61,226 bases of DNA from Acidimicrobiia bacterium. Its GTDB lineage: Bacteria > Actinomycetota > Acidimicrobiia > Spongiisociales > Spongiisociaceae. The notes beneath the pieces were generated by a model, which was not told the origin of the DNA, did no database searches, and saw only the letters and a list, made by a program, of their open reading frames with translations. Shown here one piece after another: positions 24,115-33,362 of this stretch (the first letter of the stretch is position 1; each line of letters opens with the position of its first letter). The translations under genes were made by a program, and so were the position numbers. The stretch is from the NCBI GenBank assembly GCA_009841105.1, contig VXMM01000025.1:1-61226 (forward strand). The letters are read 5' to 3'.

Positions 24115-24858
24115 TTGATAAGAGGTCGGCCGTTGGAACCTACCCACCAGCACCGGGGCTTGTCCGGGGGGACGGCACGGGACCGGGCCGCCCGAGTTGC
24201 GGGTTGGCTGCTGGTCTCGACTGCGGCGGCGACGGCGGTCATGATCGTCAGCCGGGTGGCCGCCGATGCAGACCAACCGACCCTCGAGGGCTCGCTCACG
24301 GCTATAGCTTCCGGCGGGGGCGAGTACGCGTTGAGCGGTGCGGCTCGTCTCGTTTCCGGGCTCACGTTGCTGGGCGCAGCCTGGTACCTGTCGAGGACCT
24401 GGATCATCAGGAGACGGCTGGCTACACCGCTGGTTCCGGGCCTCTTCGCTCTCTCGGCCGCGTTCACCGCGGTGTCGGGAACCCTGGCGGTCGCGCTGGC
24501 GAGCATGGCATCCCAGGCCGTGACGCTCGGGGCGCAGTCGTCGGCCTTCGCGCGGGCGGAAACGATCTCCGATCTGAGGTTGCTCACCGGCAAGATCGGG
24601 TTCGCGCTAGCAGGCCTGGCGCTGGTCGTGGCGGCCCGTTACCAGTGGAGAGTGGGTGGAGTCCTCCGGTATGTCGCGCCGGTGTCGGCGATCCTGGGGA
24701 TCGCGATGCAGTTCATCTGGATCAACTCGGCCACCGTCGCCCACCCGATCATCGGCACCGCCTTCCTGGTCTGGCTGGTGGGAGTGGGCGTGATGCTGCT
24801 CACAGGTCGCACCGAAAGGCTGTTCACCCGGTACGTGGACAACCGGGCGGCAACCTGA
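24115..24858 (+). CDS. polytopic membrane protein of unknown function
   Basis: About 247 residues with roughly six hydrophobic segments, among them AGWLLVSTAAATAVMIV and LSGAARLVSGLTLLGAAWY. The last part ends VGVGVMLLTGRTERLFTRY. It resembles DUF4386-like small membrane proteins in composition, without a decisive motif. TTG 24115 is the first start; TTG 24133 also fits, and no ribosome site decides. It ends about 100 bases before the pheA promoter, so it is probably a separate unit. Confidence 0.55.
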   Translation: MIRGRPLEPTHQHRGLSGGTARDRAARVAGWLLVSTAAATAVMIVSRVAADADQPTLEGSLTAIASGGGEYALSGAARLVSGLTLLGAAWYLSRTWIIRRRLATPLVPGLFALSAAFTAVSGTLAVALASMASQAVTLGAQSSAFARAETISDLRLLTGKIGFALAGLALVVAARYQWRVGGVLRYVAPVSAILGIAMQFIWINSATVAHPIIGTAFLVWLVGVGVMLLTGRTERLFTRYVDNRAAT

Positions 24859-24950
24859 CTGTCCCCGCTGGCGGGCAGCCGGCAGGTGGGTCGGAAGACC
24901 TGTACGGCAACGAAGGTCGGACAAGAACGGAGGGCAACCTGAGAGCGGCG

Positions 24951-24956
24951 TATAGT
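24951..24956 (+). promoter_or_regulatory. -10 box for a leaderless pheA
   Basis: TATAGT lies eight bases before GTG 24965, so transcription would begin at the start codon. This decides for GTG 24965 against TTG 24956, which overlaps the -10 box itself. Confidence 0.5.
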
Positions 24957-24964
24957 TGCAAGCC

Positions 24965-25981
24965 GTGACCATCGCTCCTGCCACGACTGACCGCTCTCTG
25001 GGCTTCCTGGGACCTGCCGGCACTTTCACCGAGCAGGCCCTGGTCACTCGGAAGGACCTGGCGGCGATGCGTCGCCAACCCTTCAACTCGATGCTGCAAG
25101 TACTGAAGTCCGTTGAGGCCGGCGTGGTGGACGTCGGGTTCGTACCGATCGAGAACATGATCGAGGGGGCTGTCACCTCCAGCATCGACACCCTGGCCTT
25201 CGGAACCGGCCTGTTGATCCAGGACGAGGTGATAATGGATGTCAGCCTGGCGCTGATGGCGCTTCCGGGCACGGAACTCCAGGATGTCAAGTACATCCTC
25301 TCCTACCCCCTCGCCTCGGCACAGTGCAGCCGGTTCGTCACCCGGCGACTAGCAGGCGCGGTGATGGTGGCGGCCAACTCGACGGCCGGCGCGGCCCGCG
25401 ACCTGGTCGCCCGGGGGGACCTGGACACGGTGGTGATCGCTCCGCAGAGAGCCGCCGAGGTCTACGGCTTGGAGGTTCTCGAGGCGGGTATAGAGGATCG
25501 GTCCGGCAACAAGACGCGCTTCCTGCTGGTGGGCCGCGACACCGTTCCCCCACCGACGGGACGGGACAAGACCAGCCTGGTCGTGTATCAGCGCGCCGAC
25601 GCACCGGGGTCGCTGGTCGGGATCCTGGGCGAATTCGTGGCCCGGTCCATCAACATCACCAGCCTGCAGAGCCGCCCGACCAAGGCAAGCCTCGGGAGCT
25701 ACTGCTTCCTCATCGACTGCGAAGGTCACGTAATGGACGAGAAGCTGGGCGACGCGCTACGCAACCTCCAGATGAGGGCGGCCAGCGTCAAGTTCCTCGG
25801 CTCCTACCCTGCGGACTCGGTCAGCCAGGTGGACGGTCCGGCCAGCCGAGCATTGCGCGAAGACGTGGATGCCTCTTACGTGGACGACGAGGGATACCTG
25901 GTCCTGGCGGGCGTACCCGACCAGACGAGCCGCGAAGAGGCCGATGCGTGGCTGGCCGACGTACGCGCCCGAGTCGCCTGA
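24965..25981 (+). CDS. pheA: prephenate dehydratase with ACT domain (copy 1)
   Basis: 338 residues. The catalytic part begins LGFLGPAGTFTEQALVT, continues with FVPIENMIEGAV, and has the signature NKTRFLLVGRD around residue 180; the Thr-Arg-Phe triplet binds prephenate. An ACT domain follows with GSLVGILGEFVARSINITSL, then SRP, the feedback site for phenylalanine. A C-terminal tail of about 50 residues adds to the usual length. It converts prephenate to phenylpyruvate in phenylalanine synthesis. A second paralogue sits at 43615-44430. It ends 22 bases from the ThDP enzyme on the other strand; no terminator is evident. Confidence 0.92.
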   Translation: MTIAPATTDRSLGFLGPAGTFTEQALVTRKDLAAMRRQPFNSMLQVLKSVEAGVVDVGFVPIENMIEGAVTSSIDTLAFGTGLLIQDEVIMDVSLALMALPGTELQDVKYILSYPLASAQCSRFVTRRLAGAVMVAANSTAGAARDLVARGDLDTVVIAPQRAAEVYGLEVLEAGIEDRSGNKTRFLLVGRDTVPPPTGRDKTSLVVYQRADAPGSLVGILGEFVARSINITSLQSRPTKASLGSYCFLIDCEGHVMDEKLGDALRNLQMRAASVKFLGSYPADSVSQVDGPASRALREDVDASYVDDEGYLVLAGVPDQTSREEADAWLADVRARVA

Positions 25982-26003
25982 CGACGAATCGGGCCCTTCG
26001 GGC

Positions 26004-27692
26004 TCAGGATTCGATCAGACCTTCCTGAGGCCGCGTCCAGGGCAGCGTGCTGACATACGCGGCCAGCGGGGCCGCTGGTATCCGCATCGTGCCGAAGGGC
26101 ACGTCGATTACCACCGGCGCTTCGCGTTCCAGGGCAAGCGGGATCAACGTCTCGAGATCGAGGGGGTCGCTCGCTCTCATCCCTACCGCACCGAAAGACT
26201 CCGCGAACTTGACGAAGTCCGGGTTGTGCAGGTCGGTCCCGTAGGTTCCGCCGAACGACTCCTCCAGGTCGCGGGCGACGTTGCCGTAGGAGTCGTTTCT
26301 GAAGACGACGACCACCACACCGACACCGTACTGGACCGCAGTGGCGAGTTCCGAGGCGTTGTACATGAATCCTCCGTCGCCGGCCACACATACGACGGGG
26401 CGGCCCGGCTTCGCGACCTTGACGCCCAGAGCCGTAGGGAACGCGTAACCGAGGTTGAACGAGTACCCGGAGTCGATATACGTCTTGGGCCGATACACCT
26501 GGTAGTGCGTACGGGCGTAGAAGCCGAACTGCGTGACGTCCCACACTACGAACGCCTCCTCCGGTATGCCGCGCTGCATCGCCTCCAGGACGGCGTACTG
26601 GGGTTCCTTGAGCCGGATGTCGTAGTAGGCGATGAGCTTGCGGGCAGCCGCTACGGCCGCGGCAGGTGACGGGCGCTCTCCCGCTCCGGCCTCGACCAGG
26701 AGAGGAAGCAGCGCATGGATGGTGGCTCCGGCATCGCCATGCAGGGGGATGGTGTTCGACTGGATCCGGGCGAGTTCACCGTCTTCGATGTTGATGTTCA
26801 CCAGAGTGGACGACTCGCCGGCCGGATTGCCGAGCGAGAATCGTGATCCGATTCCTATGACGACGTCAGCGGCCTGCATCACCTCGTAGAGCTGGTTCAT
26901 CTCCTGTCTCTCGCCCCTGGGGCTGAAGCACGAGCCGTAGGACAGTTCATGGCTGTCCGGAATGGTCCCCTTGCCTCCACTCGAGGTCACCACCGGTATG
27001 TTGGTGGCTTCCGCCAACTCGACCAGGGCGCCCTCCGCGTTCGAGCGCGCCACGCCCCCGCCGGCGAAAATCAGCGGCGTGCGAGAGGCGGCGATGGCAC
27101 GGGCAGCCTCCCGGAGGTCGTCGCGGCTCGGCACGATCCGGGGAATACGGGCGGGGTTCCGCAACCGGACCTCTTCCCGTTCCACTCCGGTGTCGGGTGG
27201 GATCTCGATCAGGACGGGACGCGGTCGGCCCGTACGCATCTGCCTGAAAGCCTCGAACACCGCATCCGGCACTTCCCGGGGTCGCAGCACGCGCCGCTGC
27301 CACTTGGTAATCGAGCGCACCGTGCCCGGCTGGTCCATCACCTCATGGACGGCCCCGGCATTCTTGCCGATCGCGCCGCGCGGGACCTGGCCGGCGATGA
27401 CAAGCACCGGCGAGGAACGCGCGTATGCGTTGGTCAACCCGGACGCCGCGTTGTACAGACCCGCCCCCGGAACCACGAGGGCCACCCCCGGCCTTCCCGA
27501 GGAGCGGGCATAACCGTCGGCCATGAAGGTGGTGGCCTGCTCGTGCCGGGTGGTGATCATCCGGATGCCTGGCTCGTCCCGCAGCGCTGCGACGATCCCG
27601 TATATCTGTATGCCCGGTACGCCGAACACGACCTCGACACCCTCGCTCGCGAGGGACTTAACGAGTGCTTCGCCGCCGCTCAGACTCACCAT
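26004..27692 (-). CDS. ThDP-dependent enzyme of the acetolactate synthase/decarboxylase family
   Basis: 562 residues in three domains: the N-terminal PYR domain with catalytic Glu in TTRHEQATTFMADGYARS, a middle FAD/NAD-like domain (LIFAGGGVARSNAEGALVEL), and the C-terminal PP domain with the ThDP-Mg motif GDGGFMYNASELATAVQYG ending in RNDSYGN. The family includes acetolactate synthase, benzoylformate decarboxylase and sulfopyruvate or oxalyl-CoA decarboxylases. No small regulatory subunit is adjacent, so amino acid synthesis is less likely; the exact reaction cannot be told. It is convergent with pheA and has about 200 bases of non-coding DNA upstream. Confidence 0.85.
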   Translation of the reverse strand: MVSLSGGEALVKSLASEGVEVVFGVPGIQIYGIVAALRDEPGIRMITTRHEQATTFMADGYARSSGRPGVALVVPGAGLYNAASGLTNAYARSSPVLVIAGQVPRGAIGKNAGAVHEVMDQPGTVRSITKWQRRVLRPREVPDAVFEAFRQMRTGRPRPVLIEIPPDTGVEREEVRLRNPARIPRIVPSRDDLREAARAIAASRTPLIFAGGGVARSNAEGALVELAEATNIPVVTSSGGKGTIPDSHELSYGSCFSPRGERQEMNQLYEVMQAADVVIGIGSRFSLGNPAGESSTLVNINIEDGELARIQSNTIPLHGDAGATIHALLPLLVEAGAGERPSPAAAVAAARKLIAYYDIRLKEPQYAVLEAMQRGIPEEAFVVWDVTQFGFYARTHYQVYRPKTYIDSGYSFNLGYAFPTALGVKVAKPGRPVVCVAGDGGFMYNASELATAVQYGVGVVVVVFRNDSYGNVARDLEESFGGTYGTDLHNPDFVKFAESFGAVGMRASDPLDLETLIPLALEREAPVVIDVPFGTMRIPAAPLAAYVSTLPWTRPQEGLIES

Positions 27693-27891
27693 CGGGACAC
27701 AACCAGGCTTCCACCCAGATCAAGCATGCTCGCTCCGCAGGATCGACCGCGAACTGCGGAGTCCGACACGGCATCGCACTCGAGACGCTCTCCAACCATC
27801 GGCAAGACACAGGGCACACTACAACACGGTTCAGCGCGCAAGGGCAGCAATCCGGATCGAGCCAGCTGACTGCCGGGGCCGCTGGCCTGGT

Positions 27892-30369
27892 TTAGGACGT
27901 TCCCTCGGCGGCCTCGTTGCGGCGGTATATGGCATCGATCGCTTCGTCGAGCTCGTCTGCCCAACGCTGCGTCCTCGAACGGAGTCGCATGTTCTGGTAG
28001 GCGCCCCACAGCGTCATGGCGGGTGGCACCAGCACGATGGAGACGATCAGCGAGTAGGCGATCGTTATGGCCGCCGTGATGGCGAACTGCTGGGACGCGG
28101 CCAGCGGCGAGAACACCAGCACTCCGAGTCCTAGCGCGGTCGTCATGGCGGATCCCAGCAGCGCCGATCCCGTGACCGAGAGCGTCTGGATCGCTGCCCT
28201 CTCAGGGTTGCGGTGGTAACCGTACTCCTCGCGGTAGCGATGGATCATGTGGATGGTGTAGTCCACCCCGATCCCGATCGAGAGCGCGGTGATGATGGAC
28301 GTGATGAGCGTGTAGGGGATGTGCAGCAGCGCCATCGTGCCCAGTACCGAGATGAGCACGAGCACTATCGGGAACACCGCCACGAATCCCAGGGCCGGCT
28401 GGCGGACCGTTATCCAGAAGAAGAGGGCGAGCACGGTCAGGGCCACCGCGATGGTGGTGCTGATGGCCTCCGTCTGCTGCTCGGTGATGGCGTCGGTGAC
28501 GGTGAACGAGATGATGCTGGACGAGGTCGCCGTAAGAGCGTCGTCGTCGCCGAACCAGAGTTCCTCTATCTCCCGCTGAGTGTTCCGGGCCTGCGCGGTG
28601 TCGCCGGCGAAGGCCGGGAACTGGAGCAGCATGGCATCGATTCCGTCCGGGTTGTTGACCAGGAGACGCCCCATGATCGGATCGATCGCCACCACCCGGT
28701 CGAGTAGCTCCTGCATCAGCGGAGCATCGAGTTCGATTCCGGCGGAGGCCTCCTGGAACAGGGCGGCGAGTTCCGCGTCGTACTTGTCGCCGGGCTGCCC
28801 TCTGTCGTTGATCCAGTCGTGCACTATCAGGTCGAAGGATGCCTGGATCGGTCCTGCGGCTGCACCGGGGCGGTGCGCGTCGTCCGCAAAGGCGGTGGTG
28901 AGGTCATGGAGGTCGATAAACGTGCGGGCCTCGGTGGCCTCGGCCTTCAGCAGCAGGGTGACCATCTCGGTCGAGCCGCCGATGGCCACATCGAGCGCCT
29001 CCATATCCTCCAATAACCCCCCACCTCTGGGGAGGATGTCGCGGATACTGAACTCCGACTCGAGGTCCCTGGCCGCGAAACCGAGCCCGATCGTGATCGC
29101 GATCACCGCGACGATATAGGGCGTGGGCTTGCGGGTCACCCCTTTCCCCAGGAATTCCGCCATCCGGCTGACACCGGGCAGGGCGGTCGATATCGGGCGG
29201 GGCTCCTTCAACTTGCCGCGAGCCGCCCGCCTCCGATCGATGATCGTCCGACCGGCGGGAATGAGCGTCAGCATCACCAGGAGGGCCATCCCCACGCCCA
29301 TACCCGCGATGACGCCGAAGTCGTTGACTATCCCGATCGGGGAGAAGAGGCTCACCAAGAGGCTCACGATCGTGGTGACCCCGGCCAGCGTGAGGGGCAG
29401 GGTGACGTGCCGCAGTCCCGTCTGGACGGCCCCGGCGACATCCTCGCCGGCGAGGCGCTGCTCGCGGTAGTGCGAGACGATCTGGATCGCGTAGTCCACC
29501 GTGAGGCCGATCAGGATGATCGGCACCATCGTGGTGAGGGAATTGGGCGGGCCGACCAGGCCTAGGGCGTTGGGCCCCAGCCATCCTTCCGCGCCGACGA
29601 CCCAGATTATCGACAGTAGGAGCCCTCCCAGCGTCAGGAGAAGATCCGAGACCGTACGCATGAAGAGCAGGATCAGGACCGCAATCAGGAGGAAGGCCGC
29701 ACCCACGAGCGGGGCCATCCCCTCCTCGGTGGCCTTCTTGTACTCGTCTTCGATGACGACGGGCGAGATGCTGCTCACCCGCAGCGGTCCCTCGTCTGCG
29801 TCTGCCAACTCGTCGACCACCCGCGAGGCGGCATAGATTCGCTCGTCGTTGGTGTCCGCCAGGTTGATGGTGGCGATGGCGATGGGAGTCCCGTCCGCGT
29901 CAATTCCGGTCATGGCGTCGAGTGCCTCTCCGATGCCCGGAACGTTGCGGACGGAGTCGATTTCCGCCTGCGTGACCGACCCGAGGGTGTCCACCTGGAG
30001 AACGGCCTTGACCAGGAACGAGGGTGCAAAGACGGGATCGGGAGGCGACAGCATGTCCCTTACGGCGGGATCGGTCAGGATCTCTCCGATCAGGCTGTCC
30101 ATCTGGGCGAGCCCCTCGGGCGTGAGCGCCTCCCCGCGGAAGATGAGCGTGGCTACGTGGGCCTCGGCGGCGCCCCCGAAGAGTTCATCGATCTCGTCCA
30201 GGGCCTGGGCCACGGCGCTGCCGTCGGGAAGGGTCTCAGCGGTCTCCGGCGGCTCCGCGCGCTGTGCCGAGCCGGCGCCCAGGGCAACGGTGACTATCAG
30301 GAGAGCGGCGATGGTGACCCATGGGTAGCCGGTCACCAACCGGCGCAGCCGATCGAGTGCCTTGCTCAT
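27892..30369 (-). CDS. RND/MMPL-family exporter
   Basis: 825 residues. The plan is TM1 near residue 18, a periplasmic domain, a five-helix block with GLTVDYAIQIVSHYREQR, a second periplasmic domain, and a second block with SIGIGVDYTIHMIHRYREEY. The two DY motifs hold the proton-relay Asp of RND pumps; the length is typical for the HAE3/Patched-like hopanoid or lipid exporters (HpnN) and MmpL proteins. It would work in the inner membrane. It is the last gene of a leftward block with the FAD oxidase, MFS exporter and LprG-like lipoprotein (150-base gap), and I infer lipid export. Confidence 0.88.
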   Translation of the reverse strand: MSKALDRLRRLVTGYPWVTIAALLIVTVALGAGSAQRAEPPETAETLPDGSAVAQALDEIDELFGGAAEAHVATLIFRGEALTPEGLAQMDSLIGEILTDPAVRDMLSPPDPVFAPSFLVKAVLQVDTLGSVTQAEIDSVRNVPGIGEALDAMTGIDADGTPIAIATINLADTNDERIYAASRVVDELADADEGPLRVSSISPVVIEDEYKKATEEGMAPLVGAAFLLIAVLILLFMRTVSDLLLTLGGLLLSIIWVVGAEGWLGPNALGLVGPPNSLTTMVPIILIGLTVDYAIQIVSHYREQRLAGEDVAGAVQTGLRHVTLPLTLAGVTTIVSLLVSLFSPIGIVNDFGVIAGMGVGMALLVMLTLIPAGRTIIDRRRAARGKLKEPRPISTALPGVSRMAEFLGKGVTRKPTPYIVAVIAITIGLGFAARDLESEFSIRDILPRGGGLLEDMEALDVAIGGSTEMVTLLLKAEATEARTFIDLHDLTTAFADDAHRPGAAAGPIQASFDLIVHDWINDRGQPGDKYDAELAALFQEASAGIELDAPLMQELLDRVVAIDPIMGRLLVNNPDGIDAMLLQFPAFAGDTAQARNTQREIEELWFGDDDALTATSSSIISFTVTDAITEQQTEAISTTIAVALTVLALFFWITVRQPALGFVAVFPIVLVLISVLGTMALLHIPYTLITSIITALSIGIGVDYTIHMIHRYREEYGYHRNPERAAIQTLSVTGSALLGSAMTTALGLGVLVFSPLAASQQFAITAAITIAYSLIVSIVLVPPAMTLWGAYQNMRLRSRTQRWADELDEAIDAIYRRNEAAEGTS

Positions 30370-30519
30370 GGCTCAAGCAGGATCACGTCGCTACTAATCA
30401 TCCCAACTTCCCCTAAGAGCGGACCCTTTCATGGGCTGAAAGCCAGACCCGGATTCACCTCGAAGTCATGTTTCAGCGTCACGAATCCTAACAGTGACCT
30501 GACTCGGCCATCGATCGTG

Positions 30520-31884
30520 TCATGCCTTGGCCTTCTTGAATCGCCAGCCGTGCATAAGGCTTCCGTAGTGGTTGAACGAGCGCTTTGCCTCCGGGTCGTC
30601 GAAGGGGTAGTCCGCGCCCATCTGGGTCGCCGCTGCGAGTCCGCTAACGAAGCAGGTCTCTTGGCTGTTAATAAGCGTGTGGGCGCCACAGTGCCAAGTT
30701 TTTCTTTTTCCTTGTATGAAGCGGAACAGGTAGATGAGCAGTGTGGCTTGGCGTACGTCGTGCACAATATGTTGGAACCACCACCTCCCGATGATTTTCT
30801 TTTCATCGATCCGGCTGGTCGGGTTGTAGGTAACAAGGCAGGGTTTGTCGGACTGGTTGACCCACGGCTGCTGGTTATGCATGATGTACGTTATTTCATA
30901 GTTGTCGGGCCTGGCACCGTATTGTTCGATGTGGTTACTCCGCATTTCCAGCGGCCTCACTTCGTTGTCCGGGAGGACCGAGGAATCCGAGTGCACCACC
31001 GTATGGTTGTGGAGTTCGCTCTCATAGCGTATCGACGACAAGATGTAGCGCTCCAGCATCGTGGGTTTGTCGAGGATCATCAGCGTCTGGTTAGCGTTGC
31101 ACGCCAGAATCACGTCATCGAAAGTCTCTTTCACACCGTGCTCATCCTCGATCACGACGCCGGACGCCTGGCGATATACCTTCCGGACCGGCCGGTTGAG
31201 ATAGATCTTGTCCTTGAAGTCGGCCGACAGGTGCTCGTAGATCCGTCGCGTGCCTTGGTCCCATGTCTGCATGGGAGTAGCCACTTCGATGTCGAAGAAC
31301 TCGAGATACCTCGAGAACAGCGCCGCAGGCATATCGAACACATTGGTCGCCATCAGGAAATTGACGAACATGGGCTTCAGTATCTTGTACCGGAAGTCCC
31401 CGGAGAACCCGCCCAGGTTCAGGACCGTTCCCATGCTGACGTAGTTGAACGGGTTGAGAGCGTTCACCAACTTCGACCGGGAACGGCTCAGTCGGCCGAA
31501 CCGATGCAGGCGCCTCAGGATCCGCTGGAACTTCTCGATCTCGGGGTGGAGCTGCCGTCTGATATCGGAGTCGAAGTCGTGGGCGTAGACATCGCCGCGG
31601 TATCTCACGCTGTAGCTGAACCTGGTATCGACCAACTCGATCCCGAATCGCTCCATCAGCAGCACGATGTGGTGGTAAACCGACGGGATGCAGGCGGTCA
31701 CCGAGATGTCGAACGGGACGGAGCTGCCGTTGTCCTGGAGCATCTCTACCGTGACCGCATTCCCCCCCAGCCGGTCCCGGGCTTCGAACAGCCTGAAATC
31801 GAACCGGTCCGGATGTTGATGCAGCGCCCAGGCTGCACCCAGCCCGGAGATCCCTCCGCCAACAACAGCAACGCGCCTCGACAT
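30520..31884 (-). CDS. FAD-dependent amine oxidase-like protein (COG2907 type)
   Basis: 454 residues. A Rossmann FAD site opens the protein: RRVAVVGGGISGLGAAWALH, then FEARDRLGGNAVTVE. In the second half are RPVRKVYRQASGVVIEDEHG and the closing FAD loop FVSGLAAATQMGADYPFDD. COG2907 relatives often lie by cyclopropane-fatty-acid synthase or other lipid genes, so a role in modifying unsaturated fatty acids is likely, though the reaction is unproven. It begins 8 bases after the MFS gene ends, in the same direction, and would be co-expressed. The spacing to the RND gene below is 150 bases. Confidence 0.82.
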   Translation of the reverse strand: MSRRVAVVGGGISGLGAAWALHQHPDRFDFRLFEARDRLGGNAVTVEMLQDNGSSVPFDISVTACIPSVYHHIVLLMERFGIELVDTRFSYSVRYRGDVYAHDFDSDIRRQLHPEIEKFQRILRRLHRFGRLSRSRSKLVNALNPFNYVSMGTVLNLGGFSGDFRYKILKPMFVNFLMATNVFDMPAALFSRYLEFFDIEVATPMQTWDQGTRRIYEHLSADFKDKIYLNRPVRKVYRQASGVVIEDEHGVKETFDDVILACNANQTLMILDKPTMLERYILSSIRYESELHNHTVVHSDSSVLPDNEVRPLEMRSNHIEQYGARPDNYEITYIMHNQQPWVNQSDKPCLVTYNPTSRIDEKKIIGRWWFQHIVHDVRQATLLIYLFRFIQGKRKTWHCGAHTLINSQETCFVSGLAAATQMGADYPFDDPEAKRSFNHYGSLMHGWRFKKAKA

Positions 31885-31892
31885 CGGTTAGC

Positions 31893-33362
31893 TCAGCCTT
31901 CGGAACGGCTCTCCGTCATCCCGGTGTCCTCCAGCTTCATCGACAGTGCCGGCAGGATGGCCAGGAGAGAGAATATCCCGGCCACCCTGAACAGGCTCTG
32001 GAACACCGTCACGCCGGCCTCGATCAGGGGGGCCGCCGTTTCTTCGTAGGACCCGCCGATCGTGACGTCGGCGGTCATGCTGTAGAACTGTTCTATCCCC
32101 CAGGTGGACAGGGCCGCCAGGCCAAGGGCCATACCCACCATCCGGGCCGCGGTGATCAGCGAGGCGGCCGTGCCCCAGTAGTGGCTGGGGGCCGCGCTGA
32201 GAGCGGTGACGCTGATGGGCGGGATGACCAACCCGAATCCCAAGCCCGCCGTCACCAGCGGCGCCGTCAGCTCGAATTGCTGCACCTCGGTTTCCCAGCC
32301 ACCCATGAAGATCAAGCCCACCCCGATGAGCGCCAGCCCGGCGATGGTGGCGGCCCTGACGCCTGTCCAGCGCATGATGTAGCCGCCTATCAAGGCTCCC
32401 GGCGGGATGGCGGCCGTGAGGCGGACCAGATGGAGGGCGGCTTCCCAGGTCGGCTTCTCCATGACGGTGTTGGCCATCAGGGGAACGGCGACCAGGCCGA
32501 TGATCAGGGCGATACCCACCACGAACTGGACGGCGTTGGCGGTTACGAACGCCTTGGAGCGGTGCAGGAACGCGGCCACCAGCGGCTGCTCGGCGCGCTT
32601 CTCCACCCTGACCAGAAGGGCTACGAGGCATACGCCCACGGCCAGCATCAGGTACGGGACGATGGACTCGAGAGAGAATATGGCCCGCTGGGACAGTGCG
32701 GCGGTGATAATCAGGAGCGCCGCTCCCAGAGTGAGGGCGCCGAGATAGTCCATCTTGGCCTCGCGATTGGGGCGGTTCGGCAGGACCGCCAGAAGCACCA
32801 TCAGCAGCAGGCTCTGCGGTACGTCGAACCAGAATATCCACCGCCATCCGATCCACTCGATAATGGCGCCTCCGTAGAGCGGACCCAGGACCGACCCGGC
32901 CTCGGCCGCAGCGGCCACGAGCCCCAGCGTCACCCCTCGCTGGCGCGGCGGAACGGCCGCCACCGCCATCGCCATCGCGATGGGCACGGTGGCTCCGCCT
33001 CCAGCGGCCTGGAGCACCCTGGCGGAGACGATCCACGGAAAGTTGGGCGCCACGGCGACCAACGCCGATCCGATGGCGAACACCAGCAGCGCCGCCTGGA
33101 ATACCCGCACCCGGCCATGAACGTCGGACAGGCGCCCGGCCAACGGCATGGCGACGGTGTAGCTGACCAGATACCCGGTGATGATCCAGGAGGCTGAGTC
33201 CAGGTCCGTCAGGGGGATCTTCAACTCCAGCATGACGGTGGGTAGTGCGGTATTGACCACCGTCTGATCCAGCGCGGTCGAGAAGACCCCTAGGCAGATG
33301 ATCGTGAGGATCGCCGTTTGGGAAGATCCCCAAGCGACGAGGCGGGATTTGACCGCGTTCAC
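31893..33362 (-). CDS. DHA2-family MFS exporter (P55-like)
   Basis: 489 residues with about 14 membrane spans. Motif A is GRLSDVHGRVRVFQAAL, the motif C region is LGLVAAAAEAGSVLGPLYGG (GP signature of antiporters), and TALDQTVVNTALPTVMLEL marks the DHA2 first helix. The GTG start overlaps the stop of the lipoprotein gene as GTGA. In mycobacteria the LprG lipoprotein and Rv1410c (P55), a DHA2-type MFS, are an operon and together move triacylglycerols and lipoglycans to the outer membrane. The same gene pair with the same overlap logic here suggests the same task. Confidence 0.88.
   Translation of the reverse strand: MNAVKSRLVAWGSSQTAILTIICLGVFSTALDQTVVNTALPTVMLELKIPLTDLDSASWIITGYLVSYTVAMPLAGRLSDVHGRVRVFQAALLVFAIGSALVAVAPNFPWIVSARVLQAAGGGATVPIAMAMAVAAVPPRQRGVTLGLVAAAAEAGSVLGPLYGGAIIEWIGWRWIFWFDVPQSLLLMVLLAVLPNRPNREAKMDYLGALTLGAALLIITAALSQRAIFSLESIVPYLMLAVGVCLVALLVRVEKRAEQPLVAAFLHRSKAFVTANAVQFVVGIALIIGLVAVPLMANTVMEKPTWEAALHLVRLTAAIPPGALIGGYIMRWTGVRAATIAGLALIGVGLIFMGGWETEVQQFELTAPLVTAGLGFGLVIPPISVTALSAAPSHYWGTAASLITAARMVGMALGLAALSTWGIEQFYSMTADVTIGGSYEETAAPLIEAGVTVFQSLFRVAGIFSLLAILPALSMKLEDTGMTESRSEG

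Noticed and set aside
30157-32049. Plus-strand open frame of about 630 codons
   Set aside because: Antisense to the RND and FAD genes, both of which have clear motifs; no family resemblance in the long frame.
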